Below, piece after piece: positions 1-7,694 of a stretch of DNA of 13,204 nucleotides (the stretch's first letter is position 1; every line of letters begins with the position of its first letter). Both the position numbers and the translations under genes were made by a program. This DNA is from Actinomycetes bacterium (GTDB lineage: Bacteria; Actinomycetota; Actinomycetes; Actinomycetales; Microbacteriaceae): NCBI GenBank assembly GCA_023386675.1, contig JAEWJG010000259.1:1-13204 (forward strand), read 5' to 3'. The notes beneath the pieces are model-generated. The model saw only the letters and a program-made list of their open reading frames with translations, was not told the DNA's origin and ran no database searches.

Positions 1-778
1 GGACGCGGGAGCGGGCGCCGAGGCGACCGGGGGCGCCGTCGCGGCGCCGGCCCCGGGCGGCGAACCGGGTGCTCCCGTGCTCGTGGTCGAGGACCTCGGC
101 GTCGCGTTCGGTCAGGTGAAGGCGCTGGACGGTGTCAGCCTGGTCGTCCCGGAGCGCGCGATCGTCGGGCTGATCGGCCCGAACGGCGCCGGCAAGTCCA
201 CCTTCACGGATGCGGTGACCGGCTTCCTCCCGCAGCACACCGGATCGGTGTCGCTCGACGGGCGTCCGCTGCACGGCCTCCCCCCGGCGAAGCGCGCCCG
301 GCTCGGGCTGCGGCGCACCTTCCAGCAGGACCGCGTCCCGCCGACGCTGACCATCGAAGCGTATGTGCGGTTCGTCGCGCGGCGCCGGGTCGGCCTCGGC
401 GAGATCGAGGAGACCCTCGCCTTCTTCGGCTGCCCTCCCGCCCGCACCCGGTTGCAGAGCGTGGACGTCGGCACCCGCCGTCTGGTCGAGGTCGCCGCCA
501 ACGTGCTGTCGCGACCACGGGTGCTGATCCTCGACGAGCCCGCCGCCGGGCTCTCGCACGAGGAGCACGTCGAGCTGGGCGAGCGGCTGCTCCGGGCACC
601 GGCGCGGTTCGGCGTGTCGATCATCCTGATCGAGCACGACCTCGACCTTGTCCGCTCGGTGTGCGGGAGCATCACCGTGCTCGACTTCGGCCAGGTGCTC
701 GCCAGCGGCCCGCAGGAGCAGGTGCTCGCGGACCCCGCCGTCGTCAAGGCCTACATGGGTGAAACGGAGATGCTGTGA
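1..778 (+). CDS. livG: LivG-type ABC transporter ATPase, probably the C-terminal domain of a permease-ATPase fusion (5' end outside window)
   Basis: ATPase of a branched-chain amino acid (HAAT) type importer. It hydrolyses ATP on the cytoplasmic face to drive uptake. Counting from the GTG at 77, the Walker A motif GPNGAGKST is at 34-42, the Q-loop region TFQQ at 81-84, Walker B VLILDEP at 149-155 and the H-loop His at 187. The signature loop, normally LSGGQ or similar, reads VDVGT at about 129-133. The frame stays open upstream to base 2 and encodes an Ala/Gly/Pro-rich stretch just before the ATPase. No Shine-Dalgarno sequence precedes the GTG at 77. I therefore infer that this is the ATPase half of a LivM-LivG fusion whose permease part lies outside the window. 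The alternative is a separate 233-residue LivG starting at 77. The next gene overlaps its stop by 4 nt. The substrate cannot be told from sequence. Confidence 0.85.
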   Translation, partial: DAGAGAEATGGAVAAPAPGGEPGAPVLVVEDLGVAFGQVKALDGVSLVVPERAIVGLIGPNGAGKSTFTDAVTGFLPQHTGSVSLDGRPLHGLPPAKRARLGLRRTFQQDRVPPTLTIEAYVRFVARRRVGLGEIEETLAFFGCPPARTRLQSVDVGTRRLVEVAANVLSRPRVLILDEPAAGLSHEEHVELGERLLRAPARFGVSIILIEHDLDLVRSVCGSITVLDFGQVLASGPQEQVLADPAVVKAYMGETEML

Positions 779-1467
779 ACGCGCTCGTCCTCGAATCCGT
801 CACGGTCAGCCGCGGGGCGGGCCCGGTCATCAGCGACGTCAGCCTCACCGTGGAGCCGGGGCGCATCACCGCGCTCGTCGGCCCGAACGGCGCGGGCAAG
901 ACCAGCCTGCTGGAGTCGGTGTCCGGCATCGTCGCGCCGAGCGGCGGCACGATCACCTCCGACGGCGCACCGATCGCGAAGCTGTCGCGGGTGCAGCGGG
1001 CGCGGCGGGGCATCGTGCACATCGAGCAGGGCCGCGCTGTGTTCCCGTCGCTCACGGTGCAGGAGAACATCCGTCTCACCGCCGGCTCGGCCGAGGCCAC
1101 GGACGACGCACTGTCCCGCTTCCCCGAGCTGGAGAAGCGGCGCACGAGCGCAGCCGGGCTGCTGTCGGGCGGCGAGCAGCAGATGGTGGTGCTGGCCCGC
1201 GCGTTCGCGTCCCGGCCGCGCTACCTGCTGATCGACGAGATGTCGCTCGGGCTGGCGCCTGTGGTCTTCATGCGGCTGCTGCCGATGATCGAGCAGTTCG
1301 CGCAGTCCGGCGTCGGGGTGCTGCTGGTGGAGCAGTTCACGCACCTCGCGCTGTCGGTGGCGACGGATGCGCTGGTCGTGTCCTCCGGGCGTGTCACGTA
1401 CACCGGCTCGGCCGCCGAGCTGGCCGCCTCCCCCGACGTGCTGCACGCCGCCTACCTCGGCTCCTGA
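775..1467 (+). CDS. livF: LivF-type ABC transporter ATP-binding protein
   Basis: Second ATPase of the same HAAT-type importer, 230 residues, the usual LivF size. Walker A GPNGAGKT is at 36-43, an intact signature LSGGEQQ at 130-136 and Walker B YLLIDE at 150-155. The switch position is Gln187 in LLVEQ, as is common in LivF proteins. The LivF-like phrase FPSLTVQENI is at 90-99. It starts with GTG at 775 inside the stop codon of the preceding gene (overlap 775-778), so translation is probably coupled and the two ATPases are likely made in balanced amounts. Its signature motif is canonical while that of its partner is degenerate, so the two nucleotide sites may differ in activity. It is the last gene of this operon, since a strong hairpin and a convergent gene follow. 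Branched-chain amino acids, amides, urea or other small solutes are possible substrates. Confidence 0.9.
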   Translation: MNALVLESVTVSRGAGPVISDVSLTVEPGRITALVGPNGAGKTSLLESVSGIVAPSGGTITSDGAPIAKLSRVQRARRGIVHIEQGRAVFPSLTVQENIRLTAGSAEATDDALSRFPELEKRRTSAAGLLSGGEQQMVVLARAFASRPRYLLIDEMSLGLAPVVFMRLLPMIEQFAQSGVGVLLVEQFTHLALSVATDALVVSSGRVTYTGSAAELAASPDVLHAAYLGS

Positions 1468-1484
1468 CCCCGCCCGCCACCGCA

Positions 1485-1541
1485 CGATTTGCGCCACATC
1501 TCGGTCCTGAGGGCCGTATGACCGAGATTTGGCGCAAATCG
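1485..1541. terminator. Long inverted repeat between convergent genes, probable bidirectional terminator
   Basis: Arms at 1485-1506 and 1520-1541 (22 nt each) are complementary except at one position, around a 13-nt loop (1507-1519). The core of the left arm is GATTTGCGCCA. The repeat fills the 82-nt gap between the livF stop (1467) and the stop of the convergent SDR (1550), and could act on transcripts from both sides. There is no T-run on either side, so it is not a textbook intrinsic terminator. U-poor hairpins of this kind are often proposed as terminators in actinobacteria. It could also be a copy of a dispersed palindromic repeat. Confidence 0.6.
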
Positions 1542-1549
1542 CGAGCGGG

Positions 1550-2329
1550 TCAGCCGAGGGCGGTGGTCGGGAGGTCGACGATGTGGGCGCCGCCGTCGAC
1601 CACGAGCGTCGCGCCGGTGATGTAGGAGGCGTCTGCCGACGCCAGGAACCGGATGGCTCCGGCGATCTCGGCGGGCTCCGCGGGGCGGCCGAGCGGGACG
1701 TCGCGGCTGACGATGGCGTACCCCTCCTCGCGGGAGGCGAGCCCGGCCTGGCGGGCGAAGTCGTCCATCTCCTCGTCGGCCATCGGGGTGCGCACCCAGC
1801 CCGGGCACACCGCGTTGACCCGGACGCCGCTGCGGCCGTAGTCGCGCGCGAGGCTGCGGGTCAGACCCAGCAGCGCGTGCTTGCCGACCGTGTAGCCGGC
1901 GACGCCGGGCCCGGCGAACAGGCCGGCCAGCGACGAGACGACGACGATGCTGCCGCGGGATGCGGTCAGCGCCGGCAGTGCGGCCCGCGCCAGGACGAAC
2001 GCGGTCGACACATTGGTACGGAACGACACGTCCCACGCCTCATCGGAGGTCTCCGCCACGGTGCCGAGCCCGTGGCCGCCCGCGTTCGCGATCACCGTGT
2101 CCACCCGGCCGAACTCGGCGACCGTGCGTGCGATCGCCGCCTCCGTCTGCTCCCGGTCGCTGGTGTCGCACGGGACCGCGAGCGCGCCGAGCTCACCGGC
2201 GATCTCCTCCAGCGGCTCCCGCCGCCGGCCGAGCAGGACGACCCGGGCGCCCTCGGCCGCGAAGCGACGGGCGGCGGCGGCTCCGATGCCGGTGCCCCCT
2301 CCGGAGATGACGACGACGGGGTGCTGCAT
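1550..2329 (-). CDS. Short-chain dehydrogenase/reductase (SDR), classical type
   Basis: NAD(P)-dependent oxidoreductase of the classical SDR family, 259 residues. The cofactor-binding Gly-rich motif SGGGTGIG is at 9-16, NAG at 82-84, the structural Asn at 106, catalytic Ser at about 133, and YxxxK with Tyr146 and Lys150. The PG motif after strand 6 is at 176-177 and a FabG-like end VVDGG at 243-247. Basic residues after the second strand (GRRRE, 34-38) suggest NADP(H) over NAD(H), which is an inference. AAAGGA lies 5 nt before the ATG and fixes the start. It is the second gene of a minus-strand pair, 30 nt after the SDR at 2360-3082, and is convergent with livF. The substrate cannot be assigned; an alcohol, aldehyde or 3-oxoacyl compound is possible. 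Confidence 0.85.
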   Translation of the reverse strand: MQHPVVVISGGGTGIGAAAARRFAAEGARVVLLGRRREPLEEIAGELGALAVPCDTSDREQTEAAIARTVAEFGRVDTVIANAGGHGLGTVAETSDEAWDVSFRTNVSTAFVLARAALPALTASRGSIVVVSSLAGLFAGPGVAGYTVGKHALLGLTRSLARDYGRSGVRVNAVCPGWVRTPMADEEMDDFARQAGLASREEGYAIVSRDVPLGRPAEPAEIAGAIRFLASADASYITGATLVVDGGAHIVDLPTTALG

Positions 2330-2359
2330 GGGGGTCCTTTCGGGGGAGGGAGTGGATGC

Positions 2360-3082
2360 TCAGGCCGGGAATGACGACCGCGCGAGGTAGCCGAAGTCGG
2401 AGACCAGCGCCTGGCCGTTCACCGGACGGGAGGCGGGGGACGCGAGGTACACCACGTGCCGCGCCACCTCGTCCGGGCTCTGCACGGGGAAGCCGGCGTC
2501 GGCGAAGCCGCCCTCGGCGACCCCGAGGTCCGCGCGCGCCATCGGCGTGTCGACGACGGAGGGGCACACGCAGTTGACGCGCACGCCGTCCGGCGCGAGG
2601 TCGACGGACAGCGCGCGGGTGAGCTGCAGCACGGCGCCCTTCGACGCGTTGTACGGCACCATCCCGGGCGCTGCGACGAAGCTGGAGTCGGAGGCGAGGA
2701 GGACGATCGCGGGAAACTCGGTCCTGCGCAGGTGCCGCAGCGCGTGCTTCGCCGTGAGGAACGCGCCGGTCGCGTTGACCGCGAGCACCGCGTTCCACTC
2801 CGCCAGGTCGATGTCCTCGATGCCGCGCCCGAAGGGACCGGAGATGCCCGCGCACGCGACCACCGCGTCCACTCCGCCGAGCGCGGCGGCGGCGCCGTCG
2901 ATCGCGCGGCGCACCTGATCCTCGTCGGTGAGGTCGGCGGGATGCGTCACCGCGTCCCCCGCCGACCGGTCGATCCCCGCGACGCGCGCACCCTCGGCGA
3001 CGAACGCCCGGGCACAGGCCGCGCCGATTCCGGAGGCGGCCCCCGTGACGATCACGCGACGGCCCGCGAGCTGGAGATCCAT
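2360..3082 (-). CDS. Short-chain dehydrogenase/reductase (SDR)
   Basis: Classical SDR of 240 residues, starting at the ATG at 3082 (protein begins MDLQLAGRRVIVTG). The frame is open further upstream, but that part has no SDR homology and would overlap the divergent promoter region, so I reject it. TGAASGIG is at 13-20 and Asp38 at the end of strand 2 suggests NAD(H). Asn103, Ser131, Tyr144 and Lys148 form the expected tetrad. The usual NAG motif is CAG at 77-79, a mild deviation. The C-terminal region is shorter than in typical 250-residue members and ends with a GYLARS-type tail in place of VDGG. It is the promoter-proximal gene of the SDR pair and divergent from the permease at 3258, so it may share control with the amine-use genes. 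No strong Shine-Dalgarno sequence is seen, only GAGAG close to the start. Confidence 0.85.
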   Translation of the reverse strand: MDLQLAGRRVIVTGAASGIGAACARAFVAEGARVAGIDRSAGDAVTHPADLTDEDQVRRAIDGAAAALGGVDAVVACAGISGPFGRGIEDIDLAEWNAVLAVNATGAFLTAKHALRHLRRTEFPAIVLLASDSSFVAAPGMVPYNASKGAVLQLTRALSVDLAPDGVRVNCVCPSVVDTPMARADLGVAEGGFADAGFPVQSPDEVARHVVYLASPASRPVNGQALVSDFGYLARSSFPA

Positions 3083-3257
3083 GCTCTCAGCATCCCGGTC
3101 CCGCCCGCGCCCGCGCGACGACCGGAGACAGCCGTGCGCGGACAGGACACCGGCGTTCGCTCGGCGACAAGCCCGGCCGGTCGCGGTCCTGCGACCATCG
3201 ACCAAGCCCGGCAGCCGTCCTGCCTGCCGCCCCCAGCATCCCGAAGAAGGGAACCCC
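3083..3257. promoter_or_regulatory. Divergent promoter region between SDR pair and permease
   Basis: This 175-nt gap must contain the promoters of the minus-strand SDR pair and the plus-strand permease. No good -10/-35 pair stands out. It holds an inverted repeat GGTCGC-N6-GCGACC (3179-3196), a 9-bp direct repeat AAGCCCGGC (3169-3177 and 3204-3212) and a 10-bp direct repeat CAGCATCCCG (3088-3097 and 3234-3243). The inverted repeat is a possible regulator-binding site. In DNA this GC-rich, short repeats also arise by chance. Confidence 0.4.
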
Positions 3258-4730
3258 ATGAGCGAACGCACCGCCCACACCCGCCTGAAGGCGAACAGCC
3301 TCGGCGTCGCCGGCATCGTCTTCCTGGTCCTCGCGGCGGTCGCGCCGCTGACCGGGATCGTCGTCGTCGCCTCCCTCGCCATCGCCCTCGGCAATGGCGG
3401 CGGCACGCCCGCGTCCTTCCTGATCGTCGCCGTCGTGCTGCTGCTGTTCGCGGTCGGCTACGCGCAGATGTCGAAGCAGCTGGTGAACGCGGGAGGCTTC
3501 TACGCGTTCGTCGTGAAGGGGCTCGGTCGCACCGGCGGACTCGTCGCCGGTCTGATCGCGACGCTGGGCTACAACTTCTTCGTGGTCGGCACGATCGGCA
3601 CCAGCGGGTTCTTCATGCAGACTGTGATCGCCGATCTGACCGGCTTCGACCTGCACTGGTACGTGTGGGGCCTGGCGTCGATCGTCGTCTCGTTCTTCAT
3701 GGCGCGTCGCGGTGTCGACTTCTCGTCCAAGATCCTGGGCGTGTCCCTCGTGCTCGAGACGCTCATCCTGATCGTCTTCGACATCTCGGTGCTGGTGCAG
3801 ACCGGCTTCGACCTCGCCGCGTTCGGCCCGCAGGCCGTCTTCTCCGGCTCGCTGCCGATCGGTCTGCTGCTGGCCGCCACCGGGTTCCTCGGCTTCGAGG
3901 CGACCGCACTGTTCAGCGAGGAGGCCAAGCGGCCGCTGACGACCATCCCGCGCGCCACCTACGTCGCGATCTGCGCGATCGGCCTCATCCTCGCCGTCAC
4001 GACCTGGGCCGTCGTCAGCGCGACCGGCGTGCAGCAGGCTCAGGATGTGGCGCTCAAGCACCTTCCGACGGGCGACCTCATCTTCAGCCTCTCGCAGAAG
4101 TACCTCGGCACCGTCATGACCGACGTCATGATGATCCTGCTGGTGGTGAGCCTGTTCGCGGCGATGCTCGCCTTCCACAACTCGGCCACGCGCTACCTCT
4201 ACGCACTCGGCCGCGCCCGCGTCCTCCCCCGCTCCCTGGCCCGGACGCGCCCGAACGGCGCGCCGCAGTTCGCCGGGATCGTGCAGGCCGTGTTCGCGGC
4301 GGTGGTCGCCGGGCTGTTCGCGCTGGCCGGGCTCGACCCGATCTCGTCACTCGTGCCCAGCATGATCGGCTTCGGGACGCTGTGCGTCCTGGTGCTGCAG
4401 GCGCTCGCGGCGCTGTCGATCGTCGTCTACTTCCGCCGTCGCCGCGACCCGCGCTGGTGGTCCACGTTCGTCGCGCCCGGCATCGGCTTCGTCGCCCTGC
4501 TGGTCATCGTGATCATGGCGATCGTGAACTTCGACATCGTCGCAGGATCCGACGCTCTCGCCATCCGCCTGCTCCCGCTCCTGCTCCTGGTGGCGCTCGT
4601 CGGCGGCATCGGCTACGGGTGGTACCTGCGCCGGTCGAAGCCGGCGGTATACGACGCGCTCGCGACCGACCTCGAGACGTTCAACGCGCACGCGGGAAGC
4701 GAGGCGGAGGCGGAGCAGCCGGTCGCCTGA
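3258..4730 (+). CDS. APC-superfamily amino acid/amine permease
   Basis: Integral membrane transporter of 490 residues with about 12 hydrophobic segments, the usual APC layout. The N-terminal cytoplasmic stretch leads into the first segment (about 16-42) with the APC-like phrase AAVAPLTG at 26-33, matching the unwound substrate-binding helix. The conserved stretch GFEATALFSEEAKRPLTTIP lies at 212-231. A hydrophilic, acidic C-terminal tail ends the protein. The ATG at 3258 is chosen because GAAGAAGG lies just upstream and the first hydrophobic segment follows directly; the open frame before it has no transporter features. It lies 98 nt upstream of the amine oxidase gene on the same strand, so uptake of a primary amine or an amino acid feeding the oxidase is a reasonable inference. 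Substrate and mode (proton symport or exchange) cannot be read from sequence. Confidence 0.88.
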   Translation: MSERTAHTRLKANSLGVAGIVFLVLAAVAPLTGIVVVASLAIALGNGGGTPASFLIVAVVLLLFAVGYAQMSKQLVNAGGFYAFVVKGLGRTGGLVAGLIATLGYNFFVVGTIGTSGFFMQTVIADLTGFDLHWYVWGLASIVVSFFMARRGVDFSSKILGVSLVLETLILIVFDISVLVQTGFDLAAFGPQAVFSGSLPIGLLLAATGFLGFEATALFSEEAKRPLTTIPRATYVAICAIGLILAVTTWAVVSATGVQQAQDVALKHLPTGDLIFSLSQKYLGTVMTDVMMILLVVSLFAAMLAFHNSATRYLYALGRARVLPRSLARTRPNGAPQFAGIVQAVFAAVVAGLFALAGLDPISSLVPSMIGFGTLCVLVLQALAALSIVVYFRRRRDPRWWSTFVAPGIGFVALLVIVIMAIVNFDIVAGSDALAIRLLPLLLLVALVGGIGYGWYLRRSKPAVYDALATDLETFNAHAGSEAEAEQPVA

Positions 4731-4770
4731 TCGCGCACTGCCGGTCAAGCGCCGCGCGCCCGCCGTCAAC

Positions 4771-4786
4771 GCGGCCGCGCGGCCGC
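4771..4786. repeat. 16-bp perfect palindrome upstream of the amine oxidase gene
   Basis: GCGGCCGCGCGGCCGC is a perfect palindrome made of two adjacent copies of the 8-bp palindrome GCGGCCGC. It sits 43 nt before the amine oxidase start, just upstream of a -10-like CATACT (4792-4797). It could be an operator for the oxidase or simply a chance result of high GC content. No -35 box at a good distance was found. Confidence 0.3.
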
Positions 4787-4828
4787 CTGCGCATACTGGA
4801 CGAAACCTGGCCACTGAAGGATCCCGAC

Positions 4829-6811
4829 ATGCACCAGCACAGCAGCACCGTGACCGCCCCGACGGCGGTCGTCCACCCGCTCGACCCGGTGACGGCGGAC
4901 GAGCTCGTCGCCGGACGCGCCGTGCTCGAGGCCGCCGGCCTGATCGGGCCGAGCACGCGGTTCCCGAACGTCCTCCCGGTCGAGCCGGACAAGGAGGCGG
5001 TCGCCGCCTTCCGCCCGGGCGACACCATCGAGCGCCGGCTGCTCTACGTGCTGCTGGACACGGCCACCGGCGAGGCCGCAGAGGCGATCGTGTCCGTGAC
5101 CACCGGCGAGGTCGTCGAGCACCGCGGGCTCGGCACCGCCGACTCCCCCTACGGCCAGCCGCAGTACCTGTTCGAGGAGTACGAGGCCGCCGAGCGCATC
5201 GCCAAGGCGTCGCCCGAGTGGCAGGCCGCGATGAAGCGGCGCGGGCTCGAGGACCGGATGGAGCTGGCCTTCTGCGCACCTCTCGCCCCCGGCTTCTTCA
5301 ACCGCGCCGACGAGGCCGGCCGCCGCGCCATCCGGTCGCTCACGTTCCTGCGCGACAGCCCGGAGGACTCGCCGTGGTCGCATCCGGTCGAGGGCCTCAT
5401 CGTGCACATCGACCTCACGCGCGGCGCGGTGATCCGCGTCGAGGACGAGGGCGACATCCCGGTGCCCGCGCTGAACGGCAACTACGGCGCGGACGCCACG
5501 GGTCCCGCCCGCACCAGCCTCAAGCCGATCGAGATCACGCAGCCGGAGGGTCCCAGCTTCCGCGTCGACGGCAGCCGGGTCGACTGGGAGAACTGGAGCT
5601 TCCGGGTCGGCTTCAACGCCCGCGAGGGACTGGTGCTCAACCAGGTGGCGTTCCGCGACGGCGACGAGGACCGGCCGGTGCTGTCGCGCGCGTCGGTTCC
5701 CGAGATGGTCGTCCCGTACGGCGACATCACGCCCACCCGGTTCTGGATCAGCTACTTCGACGCCGGCGAGTACCTGCTCGGCAAGAACGCGAACACCCTG
5801 ACCCTGGGGTGCGACTGCCTGGGCGTCATCCACTACTTCGACGGCGTCGTCGCCGACGATCACGGCAACCCGGTCACCATCCCGCAGGTCGTCTGCATGC
5901 ACGAGGAGGACTACGGCGTGCTCTGGAAGCACACCGACCTCGCCGGCAAGACGGAGGTGCGCCGCTCGCGCCGCCTGGTGATCTCGTACTTCTCCACCAT
6001 CGGCAATTACGACTACGGCTTCTTCTGGTACCTCTACCTCGACGGCACCATCCAGGTGGAGGCGAAGGCGACCGGCATCGTGTTCGCGGGCGCCGGGGTC
6101 CCGGGCTCGACGGACCCGCACGCCGCCGAGATCGCGCCGGGGCTGTTCGCGCCCGTCCACCAGCATCTGTTCTGCGCGCGACTGGATGTGGCGATCGACG
6201 GAGAGCGCAACTCCCTGGCAGAGGTGGATGCGGTGGGCATCCCGATGGGGCCGGACAACCCCTACGGCAACGCGTTCACCTGGACCACCACGCCGATCGA
6301 GCGCGAGTCGGACTCGGGCCGCCTGGCGAATCCCGCCACCGCGCGCGTCTGGGAGGTGACCAGCGCCGACCGCCGCAACGCCGTCGGCAAGAAGACCGCG
6401 TACCACCTCATCCCGCAGCCGAGCGCGACACTGCTCGCGCAGCCGGGGTCGACCGTGTACGGCCGGGCCACGTTCGCGACCAAGCACCTCTGGGCGACCC
6501 GTTTCGATCCGGCGGAGCGGTTCCCTGCCGGCGACTACCCGAACGCACACGCGGGCGGCGCGGGCCTCCCCGCCTGGACCGCCGCCGACCGCTCCCTCAC
6601 GGACGAGGACATCGTGCTCTGGCACGTCTTCGGCCCGACGCACATCCCGCGCCCGGAGGACTGGCCGATCATGCCGGTCGACTACTCCGGCTTCTCGTTC
6701 AAGCCGTACGGGTTCCTCGACCGCAACCCGGCCCTCGATCTGCCCGACGGCGCCGCCTCGTCCTCCTCCTCCTGTTGCGGCGGTGGGGAGACCTGCGCCT
6801 GCGAGCACTGA
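4829..6811 (+). CDS. Copper/topaquinone primary-amine oxidase
   Basis: Oxidises primary amines to aldehydes, releasing ammonia and hydrogen peroxide. Length is 660 residues, typical of the actinobacterial enzymes. The topaquinone precursor is Tyr394 in NYDYG (393-397) and the catalytic base is Asp311 in YFDAGEYLLG. The copper ligands are His444 and His446 in HQHLF and His605 in THIPRPEDWPIMPVD. Spacing matches the Arthrobacter globiformis phenylethylamine oxidase (Asp298, Tyr382, His431, His433, His592) with an offset of 12-13. So copper binding, cofactor self-processing and catalysis should all be possible. No signal peptide is visible, so it is probably cytoplasmic. GAAGGA lies 7 nt before the ATG at 4829; the longer open frame upstream is non-coding. 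The tail, residues 639-660, is Ser-rich and then has four Cys and a final His, which is unusual. Aromatic amines such as phenylethylamine or tyramine, or histamine, are likely substrate classes. Confidence 0.95.
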   Translation: MHQHSSTVTAPTAVVHPLDPVTADELVAGRAVLEAAGLIGPSTRFPNVLPVEPDKEAVAAFRPGDTIERRLLYVLLDTATGEAAEAIVSVTTGEVVEHRGLGTADSPYGQPQYLFEEYEAAERIAKASPEWQAAMKRRGLEDRMELAFCAPLAPGFFNRADEAGRRAIRSLTFLRDSPEDSPWSHPVEGLIVHIDLTRGAVIRVEDEGDIPVPALNGNYGADATGPARTSLKPIEITQPEGPSFRVDGSRVDWENWSFRVGFNAREGLVLNQVAFRDGDEDRPVLSRASVPEMVVPYGDITPTRFWISYFDAGEYLLGKNANTLTLGCDCLGVIHYFDGVVADDHGNPVTIPQVVCMHEEDYGVLWKHTDLAGKTEVRRSRRLVISYFSTIGNYDYGFFWYLYLDGTIQVEAKATGIVFAGAGVPGSTDPHAAEIAPGLFAPVHQHLFCARLDVAIDGERNSLAEVDAVGIPMGPDNPYGNAFTWTTTPIERESDSGRLANPATARVWEVTSADRRNAVGKKTAYHLIPQPSATLLAQPGSTVYGRATFATKHLWATRFDPAERFPAGDYPNAHAGGAGLPAWTAADRSLTDEDIVLWHVFGPTHIPRPEDWPIMPVDYSGFSFKPYGFLDRNPALDLPDGAASSSSSCCGGGETCACEH

Positions 6812-6867
6812 CCGCGCCGGCGTCACCCGGCACGACCGACCACCACACCGACGAAGGAGTCCGTCCC

Positions 6868-7692
6868 ATGTCCATCACGCTGTCCGACACCTCCACCTGG
6901 CTGCCGCTCGACGGCCTCGCCCCCGGCTTCGACGCCAACAAGGCCCCGGCGACCGGCGACCTCGCGGGCCGCACCGTCACCATCGTCGACGAGCGCGGCA
7001 CGCGCATCGAGCACCGCTTCGGCGACGACCGGGTGGACTGGACCTACACGCCGGGCACCGGCGACGCGATCGAGCAGAGCAGCGGCTCGGACGCCTACGA
7101 GGCGTTCCAGGTCGACGACGGGCTGTACTTCGCCCAGTTCCACCACGAGCACAAGCCGGACGAGGCGGTCTCGCTGGTGATCGACCTGACCAACGGACGG
7201 GCGCTGTCCATCATCCAGGCCATCGGAGGCGACTTCCCCGGCACCACCGCGGTGAAGCAGCTGTTCGTGCCCGCCGTCATCGACGGCACGGAGCAGCGCG
7301 GCGCGCAGGCCGCGCCGACCACCGCCCTGATCGGGCGCCGGGTGATGTGGGTATACAGCTCCGAGCACGCCTACGAGCACGTCTACCTCAGCCCGAACTG
7401 GTACACCTGGCAGTGCCTGGCAGGTCCGGAGAAGGGCCTGGCCGACACGGACGAGAACTCGGTGTGGGAGGTGCGCCCCGGCATCTACGTGTTCGCCTGG
7501 CGCGAGAAGGTCATCCCGTGCGCCTCTGTGACGATCGCCGACCACCGCAACCAGCGCTCCATCCGCTCCCACGGCGTGCTGTTCGGGCTGGACGAGACCG
7601 GGGAGGTGCCGACGCACTTCACCTTCGGCGCCTACGGACGCCTGCTCTCGAACACCGTGCACCCCGCGCAGTACGACCCGGCGGAGGCCTGA
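6868..7692 (+). CDS. moaF: MoaF-family protein (monoamine-regulon type)
   Basis: 274 residues, recognised as MoaF by the N-terminal LDGLAPGFDANKAPATGDLAG (14-34) and the hallmark central block with YEHVYLSPNWYTWQCLAGPE (169-188), followed by KGLADTDENSVWEV and the later FAWREKVIP (209-217). The C-terminal part has the matching FTFGAY phrase (251-256). MoaF was described in the Klebsiella aerogenes monoamine regulon alongside tyramine oxidase control; the family's molybdenum-cofactor label comes from annotation and I would not rely on it. Its molecular function is not established to my knowledge. A strong GAAGGAGT (6853-6860) lies 7 nt before the ATG. It sits 56 nt behind the amine oxidase and 2 nt before the amidohydrolase, so it is almost surely co-transcribed. 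It may bind or sense an amine or aldehyde, or help the oxidase mature; both are inferences. Confidence 0.85.
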   Translation: MSITLSDTSTWLPLDGLAPGFDANKAPATGDLAGRTVTIVDERGTRIEHRFGDDRVDWTYTPGTGDAIEQSSGSDAYEAFQVDDGLYFAQFHHEHKPDEAVSLVIDLTNGRALSIIQAIGGDFPGTTAVKQLFVPAVIDGTEQRGAQAAPTTALIGRRVMWVYSSEHAYEHVYLSPNWYTWQCLAGPEKGLADTDENSVWEVRPGIYVFAWREKVIPCASVTIADHRNQRSIRSHGVLFGLDETGEVPTHFTFGAYGRLLSNTVHPAQYDPAEA

Positions 7693-7694
7693 GC

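Noticed and set aside
2456..6811. A very long open frame (about 1450 codons) on the plus strand ending with the amine oxidase
   Set aside because: Only the part from 4829 has recognisable homology. The rest runs antisense to an SDR and out of frame through the permease, and reads as Arg/Pro/Ala-rich noise typical of GC-rich shadow frames.
4766..6826. A 686-codon open frame antisense to the amine oxidase
   Set aside because: It mirrors the third-position GC bias of the real gene on the other strand and shows no known motif.
5218..7692. Upstream extension of moaF through the amine oxidase gene
   Set aside because: The MoaF homology starts near the ATG at 6868, which has an excellent ribosome-binding site; the part before it is out of frame with the oxidase and has no domain.
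6868..7692. MoaF as evidence for molybdenum cofactor synthesis
   Set aside because: No other molybdenum gene is present and the neighbour is a copper/topaquinone oxidase; the cofactor link of the family name is not supported here.
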